From: an uncultured Collinsella sp.
GTDB lineage: Bacteria; Actinomycetota; Coriobacteriia; Coriobacteriales; Coriobacteriaceae
Length of the DNA stretch: 32,542 nucleotides
Direction: 5' to 3'
Assembly (NCBI GenBank): GCA_900540995.1
Contig: UQHO01000022.1
Coordinates: forward strand, 1-32,542
Shown: in pieces, positions 1-7,779 of the stretch
Numbering within the stretch: the first letter of the stretch is position 1
Layout: each line of letters begins with the position of its first letter
Notes under the pieces: model-generated
Database searches by the model: none
Seen by the model: the letters and a program-made list of their open reading frames with translations, nothing else
What the model was told of the DNA's origin: nothing
Position numbers and translations under genes: made by a program

Positions 1-195
1 CCCGCACCGGCTCCCGCCGCCGCACCTGCGGCCGGCACGTGGACTTGCAGCTGCGGCGCCACCAACACCGGCAAGTTCTGCTCCGAGTGCGGCAGTCCCG
101 CACCCGCCCCGGCACCGGCAAAGTGGTTCTGCCCCAACTGCGGCAGCGAAAACGGCGGCAAGTTCTGCAGCAACTGCGGAACGCCCCGGCCCTAG
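1..195 (+). CDS. C-terminal fragment of a double zinc-ribbon protein (possibly SPFH/YdjI-like)
   Basis: The frame is open from the first base and stops with TAG at 193-195, so only the last 64 residues are present. It shows two zinc ribbons of the form CxCG...FCSECG and CPNCG...FCSNCG, joined by a Pro-Ala-rich linker. Paired C-terminal zinc ribbons after a P/A linker are common in SPFH-domain (YdjI/virion-core-like) and related bacterial proteins. The catalytic or membrane part lies outside the window, so the family assignment is a guess from the tail. It ends 80 bp before the lipoprotein gene on the same strand, with a possible hairpin terminator between them. Confidence 0.75.
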   Translation, partial: PAPAPAAAPAAGTWTCSCGATNTGKFCSECGSPAPAPAPAKWFCPNCGSENGGKFCSNCGTPRP

Positions 196-214
196 CCCCT
201 CTATCTGGTAATTG

Positions 215-236
215 GCGGGGGATCCGCCACCCCCGC
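215..236 (+). terminator. Possible rho-independent terminator after the zinc-ribbon gene
   Basis: A 7-bp perfect stem (GCGGGGG / CCCCCGC) with an 8-nt loop, followed by ATTTGCTTCT. The T tract is short, so termination may be partial and allow read-through into the lipoprotein gene. Confidence 0.45.
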
Positions 237-275
237 ATTTGCTTCTATGGGTTTCGTTCGATAAAGGAGGACACC

Positions 276-1118
276 ATGAAGACAACGTTCAAAAAGTCCG
301 TACTCGCATTTCTGACATGCGTCCTGGCGCTCGCCTTTGCCCTGACGGGCTGCAGCGGCGGCGGCAAGGACCCCAAGGCCAACTTCGTCGGCAGCTGGCA
401 GTACTCGGGTGGAACCTTGGATGGCGAAGAGCTCACCGATGAGTACATGGATATGCTCAAGGAGTGGGGCCTCAACTGCGTCCTGATCCTCGACGAGGAC
501 GGCACAGGCGTCCTCGATATGTTCCTTGAGGTCGCCGACCTGAAATGGGAAGCCAAGGACGCCACCACCGTAACGATCACCGCCGAAGATGAGTCGCACG
601 ATCTGAAGCTCAAGGACGACAAGCTCGTCCTTGAGGTGGACGGCGACAAGCTCATCTTTACCAAGTCCGACAAGGACCTGTCCGGCACGGTGAAGAAGGA
701 TCGCGAGGCGGCCGAGAAGGAAGAAGAGATCGATGAGGCCGTCGAAGACGACGACGTCCAGAGCATCGAAATCTCCCCCGCCGTCACCGTCGCCGATGAC
801 GACCTGTGCACCATCACCATCACCGAGAAGTTCAAGGACGACTGGGGCGACATCGGCTTTGTTGTTAACATCACCAACAAGAGCGACAAGGACCTGACCT
901 TCTACGCTCCCTCCGGCAAGACCAATGTCAACGGCACCATGAAGGACCCCTGGTTCTCGGCTCACCTGATGCCCGGCACCAACGCCACTGAGGAATTCAC
1001 ATTCTCGAGCGGCGAGCTTGACAGCCTTGACGACCTGGTCAACACGACCATCGGCATCGACGCCTACCTGACCGATTCCTACGAGGACGTCGCCTCCTAC
1101 AGCGCAACCATCGCGTAG
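276..1118 (+). CDS. Secreted lipoprotein with C-terminal beta-sandwich-like domain
   Basis: A 280-residue protein. The start ATG at 276 has a strong AAAGGAGG six bases upstream (263-270). The N-terminus is a classical lipoprotein signal: Lys residues, a hydrophobic stretch of about residues 9-24, and a lipobox LTGC with lipidated Cys26. A Gly/Ser linker follows. Residues about 30-140 resemble small repeated lipoprotein domains with W...G and acidic strands. A charged Lys/Glu/Asp linker spans about 140-170. The C-terminal part (about 170-280) contains 'VNITNKSDKDLTFYAP', typical of DUF4352/DUF5067-like immunoglobulin-fold lipoprotein domains. It is likely anchored on the outer face of the membrane. 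The exact ligand is not inferable. Confidence 0.85.
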   Translation: MKTTFKKSVLAFLTCVLALAFALTGCSGGGKDPKANFVGSWQYSGGTLDGEELTDEYMDMLKEWGLNCVLILDEDGTGVLDMFLEVADLKWEAKDATTVTITAEDESHDLKLKDDKLVLEVDGDKLIFTKSDKDLSGTVKKDREAAEKEEEIDEAVEDDDVQSIEISPAVTVADDDLCTITITEKFKDDWGDIGFVVNITNKSDKDLTFYAPSGKTNVNGTMKDPWFSAHLMPGTNATEEFTFSSGELDSLDDLVNTTIGIDAYLTDSYEDVASYSATIA

Positions 1119-1168
1119 CGGCATGTAACATCAGCCGCGGATTGGCGGACACATCCGCGCACACCAGA

Positions 1169-1207
1169 CGGGGCCGCAGGAGTTAATCCTGCGACCCCGC
1201 CGTTTTT
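1169..1207 (+). terminator. Rho-independent terminator of the lipoprotein gene
   Basis: A GC-rich stem, CGGGGCCGCAGG paired with CCTGCGACCCCG with one mismatch, a 7-nt loop AGTTAAT, then CCG and TTTTT (1203-1207). It lies between the convergent lipoprotein gene and the two-component operon. The T tract is only on the + strand. Confidence 0.8.
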
Positions 1208-1227
1208 ATGCCGATGCGCGACGAGCT

Positions 1228-1848
1228 TTAGCGCTCCATGTTGGGAACGATGCTGCCCTCGGTCACCGCGTGCACGGCCAGGCGCATGATGTTGTCGTAG
1301 CCGGTCTTGCTCAGGATCTCCGAGATGCGACGCTTGATGGTGCCCTCACTCATAAACAGCTCGGCCGCGATCTCGCGACGGCTTTTGCCCTCGCAGGCAA
1401 GGCGCAAAATCGATAGCTCGACATCATCGAGTGCCGCCGTACCCGAAAAAATGCTCTCGGGCGGCTTGGGAAACGTGCAATAGCCCGCCAACGTGGAGCG
1501 CATCACGGCGAACAGCTCGTCGATACCGACATTCTTGTACACAAAGCTATCGACGCCCGCCTCGCGAGCCTGATCGACAAAGGTGATCTCGGGCATGCCG
1601 GTCATGATAATGATGCGGCACTCGGGCAGCTGCTCCTTGATGCGCGCCGCCGCCACGATGCCGTTGGAATCATGCTCGGTGCATACGTCCATCAGTATCA
1701 TGTCCGGACGCTCCTTGAGCGCGACACCCAAGGCCTCGGAGGCATCGGCGATGGCGGAAACAACAGTCATATCGGGCTGGTCGCCAACGGAGCGCGCCAG
1801 GCTCTCGCGCAGAATGGCCTGGTCTTCGACGATCAACACGCGGATCAT
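1228..1848 (-). CDS. NarL/LuxR-family response regulator
   Basis: A 206-residue DNA-binding response regulator. The N-terminal receiver domain (about 1-120) has the acidic pocket VEDQ at 7-10, the phospho-acceptor Asp54 in 'ILMDV', and a conserved Lys in 'FVYKN'. The C-terminal LuxR helix-turn-helix (about 140-200) has the pattern 'EGKSRREIAAELFMSEGTIKR'. Its start codon overlaps the stop of the upstream histidine kinase by 4 bp (ATGA), showing translational coupling in a three-gene operon with the kinase and the 7TM protein. It should receive phosphate from that kinase and act as a transcription factor. Target genes cannot be deduced. Confidence 0.92.
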   Translation of the reverse strand: MIRVLIVEDQAILRESLARSVGDQPDMTVVSAIADASEALGVALKERPDMILMDVCTEHDSNGIVAAARIKEQLPECRIIIMTGMPEITFVDQAREAGVDSFVYKNVGIDELFAVMRSTLAGYCTFPKPPESIFSGTAALDDVELSILRLACEGKSRREIAAELFMSEGTIKRRISEILSKTGYDNIMRLAVHAVTEGSIVPNMER

Positions 1849-3344
1849 GAGCTTCTCCTTTGGGACGTGTCGTTGGCGTTAAGCGGAATGGATACCGTAA
1901 GCGTAAAGGGTGGGGCGGCATGGACCTCAAGGCTGCCGCCCAGATTCTGTGCGACATGCCTCATACCAGGGATACCCGTTCCCTCGCGATACGATACGGG
2001 GGCCGGGGACCCGTCGTTAGAAATCGTCATGCGCGCGACGGCGCCAGCATCCGCCCCCTCCTGCCACAGGCGCACGTGGACCCGATGCGCCTGCGCATGC
2101 TCGGTGGCATTGGTCGAGGCCTCACGGATAATCTGCAAAAATGCGGCGGCGACACGCGCGTCCTCAGGCAGCGCCCCCTCTACATCGATCTGCACACTCA
2201 CCAGGCCAAAAGCATGGACGATATCACCCAGCTGTTCTGCAGGCTCGCTGGCACCGCCACCGCGCAGATCGGCAGCAATTGAGCGCAGCAACGGATCAAT
2301 CTGCTCGATCGAGTCATCGTCCAGACGCCCCTCCTCCAAATAGCGATGAAGAATGGACAGGCGCTGCCCGATCACGTCGTGCACGCGAGCGCGCATACGT
2401 AGGTAGGCCGCATTGTCAGCAACTTTTTTGACTTCTTCGATCTGGGCTTGGAGCTCTTGGCCCGCAAGCTCAAGCAGGTGGTTGGCTTGCGCCAAGCGAT
2501 CGTAGGCGTGTGCGTATTCCGTCACGTCCGGTCCGATAATGCGCTCAAAGAGGCGTCCCGAAACCATAACCTCGTCGTGCACAAATAGGCGAATCTCGGC
2601 GGGAGAAATCTCGATCACCGCGCGAGCCTCACCAAAACGGTCCAAGTTAATCCGCACACGGTTCCTACTGCTTTCGGGCATTTGCATGCTGAGTTTGCGC
2701 AGGTCGTTCCATGTACCGCTCATATCGCCTAGGTCGGTGGGCATATGAAGCTCCACCAGGTTTTTGCGCATGCAGCGGTTCATGAGCAGCGGACGGCCCC
2801 TCGGGTCTAGATACAGGATGCCCACGGGAATCACGTTGATGGTCTCGATCGTCGAGAACATGGTGATATCCTCCTGGCGGTTACGGACGTCCATCAAGAG
2901 CGCCGCGATGGAACGGAACAGGAAGAACGCTCCCTCTGCGATAAGGACAACGGTCCACGCCGAGCCCATGGCAAAAACCACCGGTGGTGTAACGGCGACA
3001 ACAAGCGACAGCTCGGCCAGCATGACGGGGCGACGATAGCGCACCATAAGCACCACGCCGTAGGCAAAGATCACGGCATTGAGCCACAGCGCTCCGCCCA
3101 TTGCCCTGGCGCAAACGTCAAGCGGCGCCACCAGATATGAGCCAGACGACGCGAACAAGATGAGCGCCGAAATAACTAGGTGAAGCACAAGGCTCGCCTC
3201 GTAGGCACAAATCACTTTACGGTTATAGGACGAGCGGCGCGATGCGATGAGCGGGACGTGGATCGTCTGCAGACACGCAGCCAGGGCAAAGACAACATCG
3301 AGCGCAACGATTTGGGGAAGAATGAGCGAAATCTGCATCGTCAC
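1845..3344 (-). CDS. Membrane sensor histidine kinase (HisKA_3 type)
   Basis: A 499-residue kinase. Five or so membrane segments occupy about residues 8-150. Residues about 160-265 look PAS-like ('NVIPVGILYLDPRGRPLLMNR'). A helical linker (285-320) leads to the phospho-acceptor His322 in 'RVHDVIGQRLS', the NarX/LiaS-type H box. The ATPase domain follows, with an N box at 407-417 ('REASTNATEHA'), a G1 motif 'ISNDG' at 441-445 and a G2 motif 'GTGIPGMR' at 455-462, so it looks catalytically intact. It overlaps the 7TM gene upstream and the response regulator downstream by 4 bp each. The usual kinase length suggests the signal is sensed in or through the membrane, possibly with the 7TM partner. 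Confidence 0.9.
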   Translation of the reverse strand: MTMQISLILPQIVALDVVFALAACLQTIHVPLIASRRSSYNRKVICAYEASLVLHLVISALILFASSGSYLVAPLDVCARAMGGALWLNAVIFAYGVVLMVRYRRPVMLAELSLVVAVTPPVVFAMGSAWTVVLIAEGAFFLFRSIAALLMDVRNRQEDITMFSTIETINVIPVGILYLDPRGRPLLMNRCMRKNLVELHMPTDLGDMSGTWNDLRKLSMQMPESSRNRVRINLDRFGEARAVIEISPAEIRLFVHDEVMVSGRLFERIIGPDVTEYAHAYDRLAQANHLLELAGQELQAQIEEVKKVADNAAYLRMRARVHDVIGQRLSILHRYLEEGRLDDDSIEQIDPLLRSIAADLRGGGASEPAEQLGDIVHAFGLVSVQIDVEGALPEDARVAAAFLQIIREASTNATEHAQAHRVHVRLWQEGADAGAVARMTISNDGSPAPVSYREGTGIPGMRHVAQNLGGSLEVHAAPPFTLTVSIPLNANDTSQRRSS

Positions 3345-5224
3345 TCACCCGCCCTCGGCATCAAGACGATCATGCGCAGCTGGCCGGGCTCGCCCTCAAG
3401 GCGGTATGCCACGTTGCGCCCTTGCAGAGCGCTTTCGAGCTCTTGCGCAGCGGGCGTCTGCGAAAGATCTGCATCATCGTTGGAAAAAAGCGTGGCGCGC
3501 AGCTCGACACTGCATCGGTCATGGTCGCCCAAGTGATACATAAGCGCCGGATGGTCGGTGGTGTAGGCAAAAAACGCAAAGTCATACACGCAGTCGTACA
3601 GGGCGCTTACCGTACTGGCGTGCAACGGGAGCCGTATGGCGATAATCGAGGCGCAATCGATATCGATGGTGCGCAGGTCGCTTGCGAGCTCGTTGGCGAT
3701 GAGCTGAATGCGGTCGCGATCAAAACCGCTCTCCCCGTGCTGCGCCAACGTGAGCGATCCCTTGCGCTTGCAATAGGCGACAAGCATCTTGGCGCGCTGC
3801 AACATACGGTAACGCTCGTGTGAAGACGTTTCGTCGGTCAACGGCGGCAGCGAGCTCAGCAGGTCGTACATCCCTTTGAGCGCGCGGGCAAGCGCCTGGT
3901 CCACGTCTTGGACCAGCAAGGTCTCGGCCTCTTGATCTGCCAGGTGCGTCTTAAGGTCGTAGTCGGCGGCGAGCAGCTCGTTTTGACGCTGCAGCTCCAT
4001 GCGACGATGCGCCAGTTCACGGTTAAGCTCGTTGAGCTCCGACACGTCTTGGGCAAGCAGGGCCGATCCGCCCAGCAGTGGAAAGGCACGGTACATCACA
4101 TCGGGATCGGACGCCACGGCAAAGGCATGGGCGCGGCCGTGTTCCTGGGTCCGCAACTCCTCGCGCACGCCTACCGGCGTTGGCTTTGACACCGGCGTGG
4201 CATAGACCTCCTGCAGGTCGCGCGTTAGAACTTTGAGGTCAAGCGGCAAGGTGTCGAAGATGCCAGCGATGTCGTGATACGACGGAATGACACCGCAATC
4301 GAGACAGATTTCCATCGCCACCACGCACAGGACGCAATAGATGAGCGAGAAGTTGAGCCTCCATGCCCAGGGCACGCGCAGAGCATATGAGATGGCAAAG
4401 AACGCGCCGCCCAGCAGCACGAGCGCCGCCGTGCCCGAGAAACGTTGGATGCGAAAGGACAAGGACCGGCCCACCAGGATAAAAAAGGCCACAAAGTTAA
4501 AGGCCGTCCACACGAGGACGGCGAAATAACCCCAGCCGTACGTGTAATCGTTACTCCAGGTGTCGCTTGTACGGTCAAAGTGGAAGACCTGCTGGTGAAA
4601 ATCGTTGGTGAGAACAAATCCGATAAGCAGGATAGCCACAATCCACAGCGCAGCGCAGTAGCGGCGACCCAGGCGGTGTTGCTCCAGGCCCGCAAGGCGC
4701 AAACCACACAACTGGTAGAGCAGCGGAATGAGCGTCATGGGCACGTAGTACAGGTACCACAGCACGGTGGCATAGAACGGCGTGAACGACTTGTACTTGA
4801 GAATGACTTCGATCATCCACAGGGCGCAGATGGTGGCGACGGCAACAAGGCGGCGGCGCAGCACATAGTCCAAACAGCGCAGATAGACCGATACGCCCCA
4901 GATCGAAAATGCAATTGCGGCAACAAGCAACGGCAGAGAGCTCGAATGGACGGGCGCATCCACGACCTCTTCGGACACCTCGCTATAGGCGGGCACGGCG
5001 TTAGAAAGTTTGGGGTCGAAGGCGAACAGCGCCGGCAAGACTGCCAAAAGCATGAGGAACATCGCGGTGATGACACCGGCGATAGCAAAGACGCGGTGGC
5101 GGTACACCTGATGTGTTATGCCAACAAGGAATCGCGGCATGGCGAAAAGCCTGCCGCCCCTGGGATCCGCCACGGGTGCGGATCGGGCGGCCGCGTTGCC
5201 GATATGTCGCTCGCGGGTACCCAT
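3341..5224 (-). CDS. 7TM sensor-like protein with kinase-like but motif-less C-terminus
   Basis: Taken as 627 residues from ATG at 5224. An ATG at 5140 (599 residues) is a good alternative, because both have weak ribosome binding sites; the frame is open further upstream, but that part runs into the DUF4867 gene. About eight hydrophobic segments lie between residues 43 and 308. 'VLTNDFHQQVF' at about 204-214 matches the signature of the histidine-kinase N-terminal 7TM region. A coiled coil spans about 390-435. The last 190 residues resemble a dimerisation and ATPase-like fold, but I see no H box, N box or glycine-rich G boxes. The stop overlaps the next kinase by 4 bp. I infer a sensory or scaffold subunit for that kinase rather than an active kinase. 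Confidence 0.75.
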   Translation of the reverse strand: MGTRERHIGNAAARSAPVADPRGGRLFAMPRFLVGITHQVYRHRVFAIAGVITAMFLMLLAVLPALFAFDPKLSNAVPAYSEVSEEVVDAPVHSSSLPLLVAAIAFSIWGVSVYLRCLDYVLRRRLVAVATICALWMIEVILKYKSFTPFYATVLWYLYYVPMTLIPLLYQLCGLRLAGLEQHRLGRRYCAALWIVAILLIGFVLTNDFHQQVFHFDRTSDTWSNDYTYGWGYFAVLVWTAFNFVAFFILVGRSLSFRIQRFSGTAALVLLGGAFFAISYALRVPWAWRLNFSLIYCVLCVVAMEICLDCGVIPSYHDIAGIFDTLPLDLKVLTRDLQEVYATPVSKPTPVGVREELRTQEHGRAHAFAVASDPDVMYRAFPLLGGSALLAQDVSELNELNRELAHRRMELQRQNELLAADYDLKTHLADQEAETLLVQDVDQALARALKGMYDLLSSLPPLTDETSSHERYRMLQRAKMLVAYCKRKGSLTLAQHGESGFDRDRIQLIANELASDLRTIDIDCASIIAIRLPLHASTVSALYDCVYDFAFFAYTTDHPALMYHLGDHDRCSVELRATLFSNDDADLSQTPAAQELESALQGRNVAYRLEGEPGQLRMIVLMPRAGE

Positions 5225-5337
5225 AGTGCTTTTAGTGTACCGACAGATGGGTCGAAAAAGCGGGCCGCATGTCCCAAAATCCGCAGACGGCAAGGCGCCC
5301 GGCAGCCTCCCCCGTCTGGCACTTCCCGATATCCGCC

Positions 5338-5388
5338 CGCCCCAAACCACCGCAAAGGAGACAGGCACCTTTGTGGTGGTTTGGGGCG
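5338..5388. repeat. Long inverted repeat just after the DUF4867 stop
   Basis: Two 20-bp arms, 5338-5357 and 5369-5388, match at 19 of 20 positions (CGCCCCAAACCACCGCAAAG versus CGCCCCAAACCACCACAAAG in reverse complement) around an 11-nt loop. On the minus strand it begins 5 bp after the DUF4867 stop. No T tract follows, so it is either a T-poor terminator or a dispersed repeat. The loop text GAGACAGGCAC looks like a repeat-family sequence rather than coding DNA. Confidence 0.7.
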
Positions 5389-5393
5389 ATGCG

Positions 5394-6038
5394 CTAGTCC
5401 ACGGTGATGTCGAGATTTTTGCCGATGAGGCCAACGTAGCCGCCTTCGGCTGCCTTGGGGCTGTCAGTATGGCAGAGGACCCACTTGTCGGCCTTCCAGT
5501 AGCAGTAGCTGTCGCCGGCCGCAGGCATGTCGGCCGCGGCCTCGGGGCGCGGGCCGTTGGTGCCGGCGGGCAGCGCCACCATCACCTGGAAGCCACCGTC
5601 GTCGACCATGCACGGCGTGTAGTGGAGCGTGGTGTTGAAGACTTCGACGACCGTACCCGCCGGCACGCGAAACGCCTTGACACACGCGGTGTCGAGCTTG
5701 CCGTCCTCGATCTCCCAGCGATGCGCCACGAGCAGGATAAAGTCGCGCGCGCCCAGGTTGAACTCGCTCGCGCGGTGGTACTCCAGGCAGTTGAGACGCG
5801 TGTTGTGGCCGTTGCACCAGCCCAGCTGGAACGGACGGCCACCAAACATGAGAAAGCCAAGCTTGTCGGCATCTTTGACGCCCTCGAGCTCCGGCGCGCT
5901 TGCTACGTACTTGCTGCCCTCGGGAATGGGCGTGGCAGAGAGTGCCTCGAGCACGGGCGACGTGAGCTCGGACGAAACGTTATCCCAAACGTTGCCATAG
6001 GATTTGAACTCGGGATCGTTGACAGAGTAGATATGCAT
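5394..6038 (-). CDS. DUF4867 family protein
   Basis: A 214-residue soluble protein. I chose ATG at 6038 because AGGAG sits 5 nt upstream; a GTG two codons earlier overlaps that ribosome binding site. The sequence 'HIYSVNDPEFKSYG' at the start, 'QLGWCNGHNTRLNCLEYHRASEFNLG' in the middle (quoted here only as a landmark region, about residues 71-97), and 'GTVVEVFNTTLHYTPC' fit the DUF4867 family, which has a cupin-like fold and often travels with sugar-metabolism genes in gut bacteria. His and Glu residues around 'CLEYHRASE' and 'TLHYTPC' could form a metal or sugar site. The reaction is unknown. It appears monocistronic with its own promoter and operator-like palindrome. Confidence 0.75.
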   Translation of the reverse strand: MHIYSVNDPEFKSYGNVWDNVSSELTSPVLEALSATPIPEGSKYVASAPELEGVKDADKLGFLMFGGRPFQLGWCNGHNTRLNCLEYHRASEFNLGARDFILLVAHRWEIEDGKLDTACVKAFRVPAGTVVEVFNTTLHYTPCMVDDGGFQVMVALPAGTNGPRPEAAADMPAAGDSYCYWKADKWVLCHTDSPKAAEGGYVGLIGKNLDITVD

Positions 6039-6048
6039 GTTCACTCCT

Positions 6049-6081
6049 GTTCGTAAATGTGACTATACGAACATTCTAGAA
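6049..6081 (-). promoter_or_regulatory. Promoter with palindromes upstream of the DUF4867 gene
   Basis: On the minus strand a TATAGT -10 hexamer (6062-6067) lies between the arms of a 7-bp inverted repeat GTTCGTA / TACGAAC (6049-6055 and 6066-6072). A second palindrome, TTCTAGAA, follows upstream (6074-6081). No good -35 is visible. Palindromes over the -10 suggest a repressor site. Confidence 0.45.
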
Positions 6082-6122
6082 CAAACATGAGCGATTTTGA
6101 ACGCTCGTCCCGACCAATCAAC

Positions 6123-6154
6123 AAAAAGGCGCCCCCGCATAAGCAAAGGCGCCC
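6123..6154 (-). terminator. Terminator downstream of luxS
   Basis: On the minus strand GGCGCC (6148-6153) and GGCGCC (6128-6133) can pair around a 14-nt loop, followed by TTTTT (6123-6127), 29 bp after the luxS stop. Confidence 0.6.
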
Positions 6155-6182
6155 AATGCACGCGTTTTGGGCGATAAAGCTC

Positions 6183-6671
6183 TTACGCCTGCTGATAGTG
6201 CAGGTGCTTCTCGTCGATATCGGCCAGGTCGCGGTCGAGGTAGCGGCGCGCGAGCCAGTTGGCCATGGGGAGGTTCTGGTCCAGGTAGTTACCGCATTCC
6301 TCGGGAGCGGCACCGGGGACATCGCCCTCAAAGCCGGCGATAAACTCGAACAGCTCACGCACGAGCGGCAGGATCTCCTCGCTCGTCACCTCGCCAAAGA
6401 CAACCAGGTAAAATCCCGTGCGGCAGCCCATGGGGCCAAAGTAGACAATACGGCTCGACCACTCGGCATGATTGCGAAGGAACGTCGCGCCCAGGTGCTC
6501 GATGGTGTGGCACTCGGCCGTGTTCATGACCGGCTCCTTATTGGGTGTGGTCAGGCGCAGGTCAAAGGTGGTGACGGCGGCGCCGGTCGCCGGATCGCGG
6601 TCGATGCGGCTCACATACGCGCCGGGTTCAAGCAGCAGATGGTCAACGGAAAAGCTCGCGATGCGCTCCAT
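6183..6671 (-). CDS. luxS: S-ribosylhomocysteine lyase LuxS
   Basis: A 162-residue enzyme of the usual family length. It cleaves S-ribosylhomocysteine to homocysteine and DPD, the precursor of autoinducer-2, in the activated methyl cycle. The metal-binding motif HTIEH is at 55-59, the third metal ligand Cys127 is in 'EECGNY', and the catalytic Cys83 is in 'GCRTG', so it looks active. GAGAGG lies 7 nt before the ATG. It is a single-gene unit with a promoter in the inverted repeat upstream and its own terminator. No pfs or other methyl-cycle gene is adjacent. Confidence 0.97.
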   Translation of the reverse strand: MERIASFSVDHLLLEPGAYVSRIDRDPATGAAVTTFDLRLTTPNKEPVMNTAECHTIEHLGATFLRNHAEWSSRIVYFGPMGCRTGFYLVVFGEVTSEEILPLVRELFEFIAGFEGDVPGAAPEECGNYLDQNLPMANWLARRYLDRDLADIDEKHLHYQQA

Positions 6672-6693
6672 GGCAGATCCTCTCGGTAGTCAA

Positions 6694-6766
6694 TTTGGGA
6701 CGGGGCTCTTTTAGCTGGTTCGAATGGTCGCACCAATCATACCAGTCAAAAAAGCCCCGTCCCAAA
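6694..6766. repeat. 14-bp inverted repeat between nucleoside hydrolase and luxS
   Basis: TTTGGGACGGGGCT (6694-6707) is repeated exactly in inverse at 6753-6766, with 45 nt between the arms. The distal arm starts 8 bp after the nucleoside-hydrolase stop on the minus strand. The space between the arms contains the likely luxS -10, so the element both ends one gene and fronts the next. Confidence 0.75.
6736..6765 (-). promoter_or_regulatory. Probable luxS promoter
   Basis: On the minus strand TTGGGA (6760-6765), an 18-nt spacer and TATGAT (6736-6741) preceded by TG-G, giving an extended -10. Transcription would start near 6729 and give a leader of about 58 nt. The -35 lies inside the inverted-repeat arm. 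Confidence 0.5.
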
Positions 6767-6774
6767 AAGACAAC

Positions 6775-7749
6775 TTAGCCAAGGACACGGGCCATACGCG
6801 TCTTGAACTCGGACAGGAAGCGCGGAGCATCCACGGTCAGTGCCACAAGCGCGCTCTTGTCCGGATCGGACAGGCGGCGCTCATCGCAGATGGTGCGACC
6901 GCGGTACTCGCCCAGCAGATCAACACGCAGGTTGCAGCCGAGCGCACCTACAAGCGTGGGGTCGATCGCCACGGCGACGGCAAGCGGATCGTGCAGCGCA
7001 CAACCACCCAGGTAGGGTGCGTTCATCTCGTACGAGCCAATGTAGTGCTCGACCATGCTCGCAAATGCGCAGCCTGCCATGGTGCCCGAGCCCGTCCAGC
7101 CGGCAATGTCGCGGCGTGTGAGCACCACGCGATGCGTCACGTCCAGCCCCACCATGGTGAGCTTACGGCCCGAGCGCAGCACCGCGTCGGCTGCCTCGGG
7201 GTCGCTCGCCATATTGGCCTCGGCGCCCGCGCTCACGTTGCCGGGCACGGTAAGAGCGCCGCCCATCACGACCACGCGGCCAATGGACATCATCGCCACC
7301 GCATCGCGCTCCAGGGCGAGCGCCAGGTTGGAGAGCGGGCCAGTCGCTACGTAGACCAGATCGGGACCATAGGTGCGCGCGGCATCGATCAGATAATCGA
7401 CCGCAGCGTTGCCGTCGGCCGAGGTCGCCCCCACCGGCTCGTAGGGCGACGCGGGCACGCTCGCGCCGCCGATGCCGTTCTTGCCGTGAATGAGCGCGGT
7501 GGACGCCGGCGGCGTATAGGGCTCAGTCGCCTGCAGAGGACGGTCGGCACCCAGGTACACCGGAACCTCGGGGCGACCCAGCAGATCGAGCACCGCCAGG
7601 CAGTTGTGCGCCGATTGCTCGACGCGCACGTTGCCAAAGCACGTGGTGATGCCCACGAGCTCCACCTCGGGGCTCGCGATGGCATAGGCCAGCGCCATCG
7701 CATCGTCCACACCCATATCCAGATCAAGGATCAGCTTCTTGATTGCCAT
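6775..7749 (-). CDS. Inosine/uridine-preferring nucleoside hydrolase
   Basis: A 324-residue enzyme that hydrolyses ribonucleosides to base and ribose. The N-terminal Ca2+-binding signature is DLDMGVDD at residues 9-16, a variant of the family's DTDxGxDD. 'VYVATGPLSNLALAL' and 'VVMGGAL' match the conserved core, and length fits the family. It lies 30 bp after the ribokinase stop in the same operon, so released ribose could be phosphorylated at once. Base preference (pyrimidine or purine) cannot be read with certainty. Confidence 0.93.
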   Translation of the reverse strand: MAIKKLILDLDMGVDDAMALAYAIASPEVELVGITTCFGNVRVEQSAHNCLAVLDLLGRPEVPVYLGADRPLQATEPYTPPASTALIHGKNGIGGASVPASPYEPVGATSADGNAAVDYLIDAARTYGPDLVYVATGPLSNLALALERDAVAMMSIGRVVVMGGALTVPGNVSAGAEANMASDPEAADAVLRSGRKLTMVGLDVTHRVVLTRRDIAGWTGSGTMAGCAFASMVEHYIGSYEMNAPYLGGCALHDPLAVAVAIDPTLVGALGCNLRVDLLGEYRGRTICDERRLSDPDKSALVALTVDAPRFLSEFKTRMARVLG

Positions 7750-7779
7750 TGTTCTACTCCGCTTCTCCGTCTTTATCGT

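Noticed and set aside
4445..5407. A 320-codon + strand frame opposite the 7TM gene, and similar long frames at 23124-24440 and 24585-25934
   Set aside because: Each mirrors a real minus-strand gene with membrane segments or domain motifs, and the antisense products are low-complexity and motif-free.
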